From NCBI RefSeq assembly GCF_004217145.1, contig NZ_SHKR01000016.1, forward strand, positions 124,001 through 188,000: a DNA stretch of 64,000 bases, given 5' to 3'. The notes beneath the pieces are model-generated. The model had not been told where the DNA came from, ran no database searches, and was given only the letters and a program-made list of their open reading frames with translations. Shown here one piece after another: positions 49,749 through 57,918 of this stretch. Numbering within the stretch: position 1 is the stretch's first letter; the number at the start of each line of letters is the position of its first letter. A program made the translations under genes and the position numbers. The DNA comes from Kribbella rubisoli. Lineage in GTDB: Bacteria; Actinomycetota; Actinomycetes; Propionibacteriales; Kribbellaceae.

Positions 49749-51758
49749 GTGAGGTTGTTCAGACCTGGGGGGCTGGCACTCGCCCTCGCCCTGGTGGCGG
49801 GTATTACCGTCACCACTTCTGCTGTCGCGGACGAGACGAAGACCGTCTCGTACCGCGGCTATCAAGTAACCGTCCCGGCCAACTGGCCGGTCGTCGACCT
49901 GACCGCCGACCCGACGGCCTGCGTCCGGCTCGACCAGCCCGCCGTGTACCTGGGCCGCAGTACGTCGCAGGCCAATTGCCCGGCGCACCTCGTCGGCCGC
50001 AGCTCCGGCCTGATCCTGGAGCCGCTGACCACGAACACGCCGTCCAGCGACGGCCTGCTCCGACGCTCGGTCACCGACGCCGGCGTCCTGGCGACCGCGT
50101 ACTACGCACCGGGTGCGGAGGCTGCGGCGAGCAACGTACTCGCCACCGGTCGAGTGGTGACGAAGACGCCGTCCGCCCGGGTCGCTGCGCCGGCCGCGGT
50201 CGCCCCATCGGTGGTTGCTACGGGCAACTTCGCCGGGAACGGCTTCGATGCGTGCACCGCCCCGCCGCAGTCCACGATGGACGCGTGGCGCCCGACGTAC
50301 CAGGGGATCGGCATCTACATCAGCGGCGGCCTCCGTGCCTGCGCGCAGCCGAACCTGACTGCCGACTGGGTGGCCACGAACGCCAGTAAGGGCTGGCAGT
50401 TCCTCCTGATCGACGTCGGCTACCAGGCGCCGTGCACGACGTACAAGAGCCGGATGTCGTCGGTCGCCTCAACCGCCTTGGTCCAGGGCCGCAACGCTGC
50501 GATCAACGCGGTCGCCGCGGCGCAGGCGCTCGGGTTCGCCCAGCGCAGCGCGATCTACACCGACCTCGAGCCGTACGAGTCGACCGCGGCGTGCAAGGCG
50601 GCGGTGCTGTCGTATGTGAGTGGTTGGACCCAGGAGTTGAACTCGCGAGGCTACGTCGGGGGCGCTTACGTCAACGCTGCGCACGGGGGACAGGACCTGG
50701 TCAGCGGCTACACGAGCACCGCGTACACGCGGCCGGACAACATCTGGATGGCCCAGTGGAACCGGACTCCGGGCACGATGTCGGTTCCGGCTGCGTACTG
50801 GAGTAATCACCAGCGCGTTCATCAGTACGACAGCGTCAGTGAGACCAACGGTGGCGTCACGTTGTCGATCGACAAGAACTACCTGAACCTGACCGCCCCG
50901 CCGCCACCAGTCACCAGCTTCACCGTCACCGGTGGCGTTGCAGCGGCGACGCTGCGGTGGACAAAGCCGGCCAACGTGACGCTGGGGCAGATCATGGTTC
51001 GCAGCGCGGTCGGCTCGACCTCTCCGCCGCTGCCGACGTCCGGTACGGCGGTCTACAACGGCACGGCCAGCCTGTTCACGCAGACCGGGTTGTCGAACTC
51101 GGCCAGCTACGCCTACCGCGTCTGGGTGAAGGACAGCAAGGGCAAGATCGGTCCCGGTGTCGACGTGAAGCTCGTCGGGTCGAAGGCGACCATCGGCGCC
51201 AGTGCGGCCTCGATCATGTACACGCAGGCGGTGACGCTGTCGACGGCGGTCAGTCGGCTGGACGGCGTGGCGCTGGCCGGCGTACCGGCGGTGCTGTACT
51301 CGAAGGCGAAGAACGCGAGCAAGTGGACGACGGTCGGATCGTTCACCACGAACGCCAGCGGGGTCGCGTCGACCGTGCAGAAGCCGGCCGTGTCGACCTA
51401 CTACATGTGGGGCTACAACGGCGGCGGTGCAGTCCTGGGGACGCGGAGCACCGCTCCGCTCGTCCAGGTGCACCCGGCGCTGTCGGCGTACCTGACGCCG
51501 GGCGCGATCAAGCTGGGCGCGTCGACGTTGCTGTACGGGTACCTGAACCCGCCGCACGCCGGTACGACGGCGTACCTGCAGCGTCGTTCCGGTACGACGT
51601 GGGTTGCGGTCACGACCGGGAAGCTGACGACGAACGGGAAGTACGCGTTCAGCATCAAGCCGACCGCACGCGGCACCTACACCTACCGCGTGGTGTGGCT
51701 GGCCGACGCAGACCACCAGGGGACGCAGACCGCGTCGAAGGTGCTAACCGTCAGTTAA
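49749..51758 (+). CDS. Secreted DUF1906 (glycoside hydrolase-like) protein with C-terminal Ig-like modules
   Basis: 669 residues from GTG 49749, which follows GGGGAG; it begins with a signal peptide (FRPGGLALALALVAGITVTT). The DUF1906/Rv2525c-like barrel starts at about 155 with GNGFDACTAPPQSTMDAW and includes YQGIGIYISGG, WQFLLIDVGYQAP and IYTDLEPY with possible catalytic acids. An Fn3-like domain (about 385-475) and two Ig-like repeats (about 478-575 and 578-669) follow. Likely acts on or binds cell-wall or other polysaccharide outside the cell. An upstream ATG at 49678 is less likely. Its last 15 bp overlap the LysR gene. Confidence 0.85.
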   Translation: MRLFRPGGLALALALVAGITVTTSAVADETKTVSYRGYQVTVPANWPVVDLTADPTACVRLDQPAVYLGRSTSQANCPAHLVGRSSGLILEPLTTNTPSSDGLLRRSVTDAGVLATAYYAPGAEAAASNVLATGRVVTKTPSARVAAPAAVAPSVVATGNFAGNGFDACTAPPQSTMDAWRPTYQGIGIYISGGLRACAQPNLTADWVATNASKGWQFLLIDVGYQAPCTTYKSRMSSVASTALVQGRNAAINAVAAAQALGFAQRSAIYTDLEPYESTAACKAAVLSYVSGWTQELNSRGYVGGAYVNAAHGGQDLVSGYTSTAYTRPDNIWMAQWNRTPGTMSVPAAYWSNHQRVHQYDSVSETNGGVTLSIDKNYLNLTAPPPPVTSFTVTGGVAAATLRWTKPANVTLGQIMVRSAVGSTSPPLPTSGTAVYNGTASLFTQTGLSNSASYAYRVWVKDSKGKIGPGVDVKLVGSKATIGASAASIMYTQAVTLSTAVSRLDGVALAGVPAVLYSKAKNASKWTTVGSFTTNASGVASTVQKPAVSTYYMWGYNGGGAVLGTRSTAPLVQVHPALSAYLTPGAIKLGASTLLYGYLNPPHAGTTAYLQRRSGTTWVAVTTGKLTTNGKYAFSIKPTARGTYTYRVVWLADADHQGTQTASKVLTVS

Positions 51759-52625
51759 TTTGAGGCCGGCCGCCGCACTCCGCGCGAGCTCGATCGCGTG
51801 TGCCGCAAGCGGTGAGTGCGTGCGGCCGGCCTGCCACAGCAAGAAGATCTCCCGCGCCGGGAGCTCGGGCGTGAGCTCGTGCAGCGTCAGGCTCGGGTCG
51901 TCCCGCAGTACGGCGAGACGCGGCGCGAGGGCCGCACCGAGGCCGGCGCGGACCATCGCGAGCAGCGCCTCGTTGCCTTCGGTGCGGAACACGAACTGCG
52001 GGCGGATGCTGCGAGCGCGCAGGAAGTCCTCGACCACCGCCTGGTGGCAGATCGGTGGATGGGCGACCAGCGGCAGGCCGTCGAGCGTCTCGAGCGGGAC
52101 CGGTCCGGCCGGGAAGTGGTCGGGGCGCGCCACCAGGACGTACGGATCGTCGAGCAGTTTGAGCTGGTCGATGCCGTCGCCGCCGCGGCCGTCGAAGAAC
52201 ATCAGGTCGAGCCCGGTGAGATCCGGATCGTCCGTCTCCTCCTCGAACAGCCGGATGTCGCTGCCCGGATGCGCGTCCCGCAGCCCGCGGATCACCTGCG
52301 GCAGCAGCGTGTTCGAGACGGTCTGGAACGTGCCGATGTCGATCCGGCTGTCGCCCGCCCGGAACCGCTCGATCCCGTCACTCAGCTCGTCGGCGCGACG
52401 CAGCAGGTCGCGCGCGTGCTGCAGCAGGACAGCGCCGAGCGGCGTGATCCGCACCGGCTTCGGCCCGCCCGGCCGGTCGAACAGCGGACCGCGGGCGATC
52501 TTCTCCAGTACTGCGATCTGCTGGCTGACGCTCGACTGGGTGTACCCGAGCCTGCTCGCGGCACGGCCGAACGAACCCTCGTCGGCGACGGCAGCCAGCG
52601 TCGCCAGATGACGCAACTCGTACAT
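51744..52625 (-). CDS. LysR-family transcriptional regulator
   Basis: 293 residues. N-terminal wHTH: HLATLAAVADEGSFGRAASR and LGYTQSSVSQQIAVLEK; effector domain from about 90 with IDIGTFQTVSNTLLPQVIRG. Divergent from a hydrolase-LLM operon with 85 bp between starts. A 29-bp dyad in between is the likely binding site. Activator of that operon is the common arrangement; the ligand is unknown. TAGAGT ends 6 nt before ATG 52625. Confidence 0.9.
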   Translation of the reverse strand: MYELRHLATLAAVADEGSFGRAASRLGYTQSSVSQQIAVLEKIARGPLFDRPGGPKPVRITPLGAVLLQHARDLLRRADELSDGIERFRAGDSRIDIGTFQTVSNTLLPQVIRGLRDAHPGSDIRLFEEETDDPDLTGLDLMFFDGRGGDGIDQLKLLDDPYVLVARPDHFPAGPVPLETLDGLPLVAHPPICHQAVVEDFLRARSIRPQFVFRTEGNEALLAMVRAGLGAALAPRLAVLRDDPSLTLHELTPELPAREIFLLWQAGRTHSPLAAHAIELARSAAAGLKLTDG

Positions 52626-52631
52626 GACGGC

Positions 52632-52703
52632 ACTCTATCGCCATCAGCGATTGCTTTGATAAGAATCAATCGCTTTTCACGATCACCTGCCGCCTCCTAC
52701 GGT
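52632..52703. promoter_or_regulatory. LysR-type operator with divergent promoters
   Basis: AGCGATTG (52646-52653) and CAATCGCT (52667-52674) are perfectly complementary with a 13-bp AT-rich spacer that holds a smaller TTGAT/ATCAA dyad. Minus-strand -10 TAGAGT (52637-52632) serves lysR. Plus-strand -35-like TTTCAC (52675-52680) and -10 TACGGT (52698-52703), 17 bp apart, serve the hydrolase; its -35 abuts the dyad, as for LysR-activated promoters. Confidence 0.65.
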
Positions 52704-52710
52704 CGTTCGT

Positions 52711-53520
52711 ATGGAGAACATCTACGAGGTCAACGGCATCGAAATCTGCGCGGAGACGTACGGCGATCCGGCCGATCCCGCCGTCCTGCTGATCCACGGC
52801 GCGACCGCCTCCATGCTGTGGTGGGACAGCCGGCTGTGTACGGAAATCGCCGCCCGCGGGCGGTTCGTGATCCGCTACGACCAACGCGACACCGGCCGGT
52901 CGACGGCGTACCCGCTCCGAGAACCGGGTTATGCGATGAGCGACCTGGCGGCCGACGCGGTGGGTCTGCTCGATGCCTTAGGCATCGACAAGGCGCACGT
53001 GGTGGCCCAGTCGATGTCCGGCGGTACGGCGCTGATCCTCGGCGTCGATCACCCGTCTCGCGTCGCCTCCCTGACCTTCGTCTCGACGAGTACGGGCGAC
53101 GAAGGACTCCCGGGGCCGTCACCTGACATGCCTCATCTGGGTACGCCGGACTTCGCCGACCAGGCCGCCGTCGAGGAGTACGTCGTACGCGCGATCGAGG
53201 CGGAGGCCGCCGGCCACTTCGAAGAGTCGGCCGCCCGGGCCTTGGTGGTGGAGGACATGGCTCGGACCAGGGACTACGAGGCGGCGATGACGAACCACTT
53301 CGCGATGACCTTCGACGGCCCACGCAACGGTGGTTTCGGTGACCTGACGGTCCCGGTTCTCGTGATGCACGGAGATGCTGACCCGTTGCTGCCGTTGCCG
53401 CACGGTGAGGCTGTGCGTGACGCGGTGCCGGGCGCTCGGCTCGTAGTGCTGGCCGGCATGGGGCACGGGCTGTCTGCGCCGTACTGGAAGGCGTTTGTTG
53501 ATGAGGTGGCGGCGCGATGA
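52711..53520 (+). CDS. Alpha/beta hydrolase
   Basis: 269 residues. Oxyanion region VLLIHGATASMLWWD, nucleophile elbow AQSMSGG with Ser near 97, acid in VMHGDADPLLPLPHG, His in GMGHGLSAPYW. All catalytic residues are present, unlike the hydrolase at 4599. Ester or C-C bond hydrolase of unknown substrate. TACGGT ends 7 nt before the ATG and no ribosome site is seen. Its TGA overlaps the LLM start (ATGA). Confidence 0.9.
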   Translation: MENIYEVNGIEICAETYGDPADPAVLLIHGATASMLWWDSRLCTEIAARGRFVIRYDQRDTGRSTAYPLREPGYAMSDLAADAVGLLDALGIDKAHVVAQSMSGGTALILGVDHPSRVASLTFVSTSTGDEGLPGPSPDMPHLGTPDFADQAAVEEYVVRAIEAEAAGHFEESAARALVVEDMARTRDYEAAMTNHFAMTFDGPRNGGFGDLTVPVLVMHGDADPLLPLPHGEAVRDAVPGARLVVLAGMGHGLSAPYWKAFVDEVAAR

Positions 53521-54317
53521 AGTACGCGATCTGGTTGCCGTTGTTCGACGAGTTGTCCGACCCGCGCGAAGTCGCGCACCTGGCCGCGGCCGCTGAGGAA
53601 GCCGGGTGGGACGGGTTCTTCCTCTGGGATCAGCTGTGGTGGCGGGAACCGGTCCGCCTGGTCTCGGATCCGTGGATCGCGATGAGCGCGATGGCGATGA
53701 CCACCGAACGGCTGCGGATCGGCCCGATGGTCTCGCCGATCGCGCGCCGGCGACCGGCCAAGTTGTTGCGCGAGACAACGACTCTGGACAGGCTTTCCGG
53801 CGGTCGGCTGACGCTCGGGGTCGGGCTGGGCAGTGATCGCTTCGCACAGGAGTACTCGAAGACCGGTGAGGAGGTGAACGACCGGGTGCGAGCCGAGCAG
53901 ATGGACGAGACGCTCGACATCCTGACGGCGGGCTGGATGGGGGAGCCGGTGAAGTACCGCGGCAAGCACCACCTGGTCGACGACGTGCAGTTCCTGCCCC
54001 GCCCGGTCGCTGGGCGAGTGCCGGTGTGGATCGCCGGCTTCCCCGGCAACACCAAGCCGATCCGGCGAGCCGCGCGGTACGACGGGTTCTTCCCGGTCAA
54101 CCTCACGTCGCCGGACCAGCTCGCCGAGCCGGCCGCCGTACTGCGGGAATTGCGCGGCAATCCGGACAATTTCGACATCGCGGTGGCGCTCGAACCCGAC
54201 GACGATCCGCGCCCGTACGCCGACGCCGGCGCCACCTGGTGCCTGATGGACGTCGATCCGGCGACGCTGCGACTGGACGACGTACGCGCAGTGATCGCGG
54301 CCGGTCCTTCCCGGTAA
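53517..54317 (+). CDS. LLM-class F420/flavin-dependent oxidoreductase
   Basis: 266 residues of the luciferase-like TIM-barrel: MKYAIWLPLFDELSDPREVA, WDGFFLWDQLWWREPVR, LDRLSGGRLTLGVGLGSD and VPVWIAGFPGNTKPIRRA. Uses F420 or FMN; substrate unknown. Coupled to the alpha/beta hydrolase by the 4-nt ATGA overlap and under the same LysR-type control region. It is shorter than most family members because the C-terminal helices are trimmed. Confidence 0.88.
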   Translation: MKYAIWLPLFDELSDPREVAHLAAAAEEAGWDGFFLWDQLWWREPVRLVSDPWIAMSAMAMTTERLRIGPMVSPIARRRPAKLLRETTTLDRLSGGRLTLGVGLGSDRFAQEYSKTGEEVNDRVRAEQMDETLDILTAGWMGEPVKYRGKHHLVDDVQFLPRPVAGRVPVWIAGFPGNTKPIRRAARYDGFFPVNLTSPDQLAEPAAVLRELRGNPDNFDIAVALEPDDDPRPYADAGATWCLMDVDPATLRLDDVRAVIAAGPSR

Positions 54318-54341
54318 GGGGTGTTCCTCTCCGGTGCATAG

Positions 54342-56117
54342 GTGTCTAATCGAACCGTGGCCAGCGTCAGCGGACAGGCTGGGATCACCGAGCGCACCGG
54401 AGCGACTGCTGTCGGACTACGACGGCGGCCACTCGGGCAGGTGATCGGCAAACTCTTGTCGACGACCGATCACAAGGTGATCGGCCAGTTGTACCTGGTC
54501 ACGTCCTTCATCTTCTTCCTGATCGCCGGGGTGATGGCGCTCGTCATGCGCGCCGAGCTCGCCGAGCCGGGCCTGCAGATCGTGAACGAGGAGACCTACA
54601 ACCAGCTCTTCACGATGCACGGCACGATCATGCTGCTGCTGTTCGCGACGCCGCTGTTCGTCGGGTTCGCCAACGTGATCATGCCCGTGCAGATCGGTGC
54701 TCCGGACGTGGCGTTCCCACGGCTGAACATGTTCAGCTACTGGCTGTTCCTGTTCGGCGGCCTGATCACGGTCGGCGCGTTCTTCACGCCGGGCGGTGCG
54801 GCGGACTTCGGCTGGACGGCGTACTCGCCGTTGTCGGGCCAGGTGCGCTCGCCGGGTATCGGCGGCGACCTGTGGATCATGGGACTGTGGATGGCCGGTC
54901 TGGGCACGATTCTCGGCGGCGTCAACTTCATCACCACGATCGTCACGATGCGGGCGCCGGGCATGACGATGTTCCGGATGCCGATCTTCTGCTGGAACAT
55001 CCTGGTCACGTCGATCCTGGTCCTGATCGCGTTCCCGATTCTCGCGGCGGCGCTGCTGGTGCTCGAGGCGGACAGATCCTTGGGCGCCCATGTGTTCGAC
55101 TCTGCGAACGGCGGCGCGATCCTCTGGCAGCACCTGTTCTGGTTCTTCGGGCATCCCGAGGTCTACATCATTGCTTTGCCGTTCTTCGGCATCATCACCG
55201 AGATCCTGCCGGTGTTCAGCCGCAAGCCGGTCTTCGGGTACATCGGTCTGGTCGCAGCGACGATGGGCATCGGCGCACTGTCGATCGCGGTGTGGGCGCA
55301 CCACATGTTCGTGACCGGTGCGGTGAACCTGCCGTTCTTCTCGTTCATGACGTTCTTGATCGCCGTGCCGACGGGGGTGAAGTTCTTCAACTGGATCGGC
55401 ACGATGTGGGGCGGTTCGCTGTCGTTCGATACGCCGATGCTCTGGGCGGTCGGCTTCCTGACGACGTTCCTGTTCGGCGGCCTGACCGGGGTCATCCTGG
55501 CCTCGCCGGCTCTGGACTACCAGATCTCTGACACGTACTTCGTGGTCGCGCACTTCCACTACGTGGTGTTCGGGACCGTGGTGTTCGCGATGTTCGCCGG
55601 CTTCTACTACTGGTGGCCGAAGATGACCGGGCGGATGCTCGACGAGCGCTGGGGGAAGCTGCACTTCTGGCTGCTGTTCATCGGCTTCCACACGACGTTC
55701 CTGGTGCAGCACTGGCTGGGTGTCGAGGGCATGCCGCGCCGGTACGCCGACTACAGCGCCTTCGAGGGCTTCACGACACTGCACCAGGTGTCGTCGGTCG
55801 GTTCGTTCATCCTCGGGATCTCGACGCTGCCGTTCTTCTGGAACGTCTACAAGTCGCGGCGGCATCCGCGCGTCGAGGTCGACGATCCGTGGGGCTGGGG
55901 CCGGTCGCTGGAGTGGGCCACGAGCTGCCCGCCGCCGAGGCACAACTTCGACAAGCTGCCACGGATCCGCTCGGACTCGCCGGCCTTCGACATGCACCAC
56001 CCGGACATCGCGATCTCGGAGTACGTCGACAATCCGACCGGTGACGGCAGCTTGCTCGACGCGGGCGAGGACCAGGGACGCATCGAGCACCTCGGGTCGA
56101 CCGACACCGAGAACTAG
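54342..56117 (+). CDS. ctaD: Cytochrome c oxidase subunit I (aa3 type)
   Basis: 591 residues with 12 membrane helices. Heme and CuB ligands are in LFTMHGTIMLLLFATPLF, FWFFGHPEVYIIALPFFG, VWAHHMFVTGAVNLPFFS and YFVVAHFHYVVFGTV; K-channel and Tyr cross-link region HPEVY is intact. C-terminal SCPPPRHNFDKLPRIRSDSP is actinobacterial style. Start GTG 54342, or GTG 54357 five codons in. It reduces O2 to water and pumps protons. Neither ctaC, ctaE nor qcr genes are next to it, so this is a solitary or paralogous copy. A 101-bp palindrome begins at its stop codon. Confidence 0.95.
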   Translation: MSNRTVASVSGQAGITERTGATAVGLRRRPLGQVIGKLLSTTDHKVIGQLYLVTSFIFFLIAGVMALVMRAELAEPGLQIVNEETYNQLFTMHGTIMLLLFATPLFVGFANVIMPVQIGAPDVAFPRLNMFSYWLFLFGGLITVGAFFTPGGAADFGWTAYSPLSGQVRSPGIGGDLWIMGLWMAGLGTILGGVNFITTIVTMRAPGMTMFRMPIFCWNILVTSILVLIAFPILAAALLVLEADRSLGAHVFDSANGGAILWQHLFWFFGHPEVYIIALPFFGIITEILPVFSRKPVFGYIGLVAATMGIGALSIAVWAHHMFVTGAVNLPFFSFMTFLIAVPTGVKFFNWIGTMWGGSLSFDTPMLWAVGFLTTFLFGGLTGVILASPALDYQISDTYFVVAHFHYVVFGTVVFAMFAGFYYWWPKMTGRMLDERWGKLHFWLLFIGFHTTFLVQHWLGVEGMPRRYADYSAFEGFTTLHQVSSVGSFILGISTLPFFWNVYKSRRHPRVEVDDPWGWGRSLEWATSCPPPRHNFDKLPRIRSDSPAFDMHHPDIAISEYVDNPTGDGSLLDAGEDQGRIEHLGSTDTEN

Positions 56118-56217
56118 GGCCTGTCTGGTAGTCCAGCGCCTACTGCGCGGCACTCGGCACGGCACCTCGCCGCACCGAGCACCTCCTCGCTACGGCGCTG
56201 GACTACCAAACAGGCCC
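56117..56217 (+). repeat. 101-bp palindromic element (MITE-like or bidirectional terminator)
   Basis: 24-bp terminal inverted repeats, 56117-56140 and 56194-56217, match at 23 of 24 positions (ends GGGCCTGT and ACAGGCCC). Between them lies a 53-bp GC-rich core with its own CTCGG/CCGAG pair (56153-56157, 56175-56179). It starts on the last base of the ctaD stop and ends 3 bp before the XRE stop. No clear target duplication. Could be a small non-autonomous mobile element or a terminator for both genes. Confidence 0.6.
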
Positions 56218-56220
56218 GAG

Positions 56221-57093
56221 TCAGCTCGCCAGGCGGTCGAGCAGGCGGGTCAGCTCGCGGTCGGTCTGTTGGGGTGACGGGCTGCTGGAGGCCAGTAGGT
56301 CGAGCGCTTGCGTGTAGGCCTCGACGTCGTCGCGCTTGTCGAGGTACAGCGCGCTGGTCAGGTGTTCCAGGTAGACGATGTCGGGCAGATCGCGCTGCGG
56401 AAACCGGAGGAGCGAGAACGCCCCGCCGGTCGCGGCGTGACCGCTGCTCGCGAGCGGGATGATCTGGAGTGTCACATTCGGCCGGGTGATCGCTTCGCGG
56501 AGCGCGTCGAGTTGATTGCGCAGTACGTCGGGGCCGCCGATCGGGCGATGCAGCACCGACTCCTCGATGACCGCCCACAACTTGAGCGGCGGCTCGCGGT
56601 CCAGCACCCGCTGCCGACGAGTGCGCAAAGCGACGATCCGATCGATCTCACCCTCGGTCGGCACGCCGGACGGAGTCAGCCGGGCGACGGCTCGCGCGTA
56701 CTCCGCGGTCTGCAGCAGTCCCGGGACGAACTGGATCTCATACGTCCGGATCAGCTCGGCGGTCGCTTCGAGGCCGAGATACGCGTCGAACCAGTCCGGC
56801 GTGACATCGCCGTAGCGATGCCACCAGCCCGGGTCGTTGGCCTCGCGGGCGAGCTCCAGCAGGCGATCCCGCTCGCGCGCCTCATGCACGCCGTACAGCG
56901 TGAGGAGGTCGGCGACGTCGCGCTCCTTGAAGCCGACCCGCCCGAGCTCGAGCCGGCTGATCTTCGACTCCGACGACCGGATCGCCCAGCCGGCGTCTGA
57001 CCGGGTGACACCGGCGCGCTCGCGGAGCTCCCGCAGATGACCCCCAAGCATCATCCTCAGAGCCGTCGGCCCCACCACGTTTCGCCCCGCCAT
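56221..57093 (-). CDS. XRE-family regulator with DUF5753 domain (Scr1-like)
   Basis: 290 residues. XRE HTH (about 14-70: LGGHLRELRERAGVTRSDAG and RSSESKISRLELGRV), then DUF5753 (about 95-285: YEIQFVPGLLQTAEYARA, FSLLRFPQRDLPDIVYLEHL). Such genes normally pair with a small DUF397 gene; none follows here. ATG 57093 has TAGACT 6 nt upstream and no ribosome site. A GAAC-N4-GTTC box lies in the promoter, suggesting LexA control. Its 3' end abuts the 101-bp palindrome. Confidence 0.9.
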   Translation of the reverse strand: MAGRNVVGPTALRMMLGGHLRELRERAGVTRSDAGWAIRSSESKISRLELGRVGFKERDVADLLTLYGVHEARERDRLLELAREANDPGWWHRYGDVTPDWFDAYLGLEATAELIRTYEIQFVPGLLQTAEYARAVARLTPSGVPTEGEIDRIVALRTRRQRVLDREPPLKLWAVIEESVLHRPIGGPDVLRNQLDALREAITRPNVTLQIIPLASSGHAATGGAFSLLRFPQRDLPDIVYLEHLTSALYLDKRDDVEAYTQALDLLASSSPSPQQTDRELTRLLDRLAS

Positions 57094-57099
57094 AGAGCG

Positions 57100-57127
57100 A
57101 GTCTACATGATTTTCGAACAGATGTTC
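57100..57127 (-). promoter_or_regulatory. Leaderless promoter with LexA (SOS) box before the DUF5753 gene
   Basis: -10 TAGACT (57105-57100), 6 nt before ATG 57093. GAACAGATGTTC at 57116-57127 fits GAAC-RNRY-GTTC, the actinobacterial LexA box, in all defined positions. It lies between the -10 and where a -35 would sit, the place for repression. Confidence 0.65.
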
Positions 57128-57137
57128 CCATGCGATC

Positions 57138-57719
57138 TCAAGCCACGCGGGTGCCCACCAGGAGTGAATTTCGCAGGTCCGGAAGAACCACTTCGGTCGC
57201 TATCAGGCGTGAATCGGTGAAGAAGAACTGCCGCTTCGGGTCGTTCTCCCGGTACGGCGAGTCCGCGGGCAGCGCCTCGACCGGCGTCACGTCGTCGAAC
57301 ACGAGTCGCCCGCCGATCCGCAGCAACTCGACCACGCGATCGGACCGCCCGCCGTCTACGAAGACCAGATCGAACGGTGCCCGCAGCGCCAACTCGTCGT
57401 ACGAGTCGCCGTGGATCACCTCGACCCGCTCCTGATCGGAGAACACCCGCTGTGCCGCCGCCACCCGAACCGGATCCAGCTCGACCGTCACCAGCCGGCA
57501 GTCCGCGGGCATCGCCGATGCCATCCACGCCGCCCCGACGCCGACGCCCGTACCCATCTCGCCGATCCGCCCGCCCAGACATCCCGCCGCAAGCACGGCG
57601 AGGAACCGCCCGACACCCGGAAGACAGCTCGAGGGGCCCGTCCCGTCCCGCGTCAACGACATCCCCACCTCGACCGCAGCCGCCTGCGCCCGCGAGACCA
57701 ACGTCGGCAACTCACCCAT
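57138..57719 (-). CDS. O-methyltransferase-family (class I SAM) protein
   Basis: 193 residues. IGEMGTGVGVGAAWMASAM is the SAM loop, LVTVELDPVRVAAAQRVFSD the acidic strand-2 region, FDLVFVDGGRSDRVVELLRI the catalytic-metal area of caffeoyl-CoA-type O-methyltransferases. Small-molecule methyltransferase of unknown substrate. It lies upstream of the XRE gene on the same strand, separated by the SOS-box promoter. Confidence 0.85.
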   Translation of the reverse strand: MGELPTLVSRAQAAAVEVGMSLTRDGTGPSSCLPGVGRFLAVLAAGCLGGRIGEMGTGVGVGAAWMASAMPADCRLVTVELDPVRVAAAQRVFSDQERVEVIHGDSYDELALRAPFDLVFVDGGRSDRVVELLRIGGRLVFDDVTPVEALPADSPYRENDPKRQFFFTDSRLIATEVVLPDLRNSLLVGTRVA

Positions 57720-57918
57720 CCGGACCCCCAGTCCTGCCCTCCACCCGCACCACGCCTACCTCACCGTAATACGCCCCACACGAGGTCGGTGCCGCGCTGA
57801 TCGCCAGCTCGACAGGTAGAGCACTACCGAGACTCGGGACCACCGCACGACGAGACGGCAGCTGACGGGGCTCCGCGATGGCGTGCCGGCGGGAGCAGCT
57901 TGCGGTGGTGGTGCTTGG

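Noticed and set aside
54725..54734. GAACATGTTC inside ctaD as a LexA-like dyad
   Set aside because: Spacing is 2 rather than 4 bp and it is deep inside a coding region.
57801..57840. tRNA-like fragment: AGCTCGACAGGTAGAGC resembles a D-arm, followed by a possible short anticodon-like stem
   Set aside because: No acceptor stem pairing, no T-loop GGTTCGANTCC and no normal anticodon arm; not a tRNA gene. A remnant is possible but cannot be supported.
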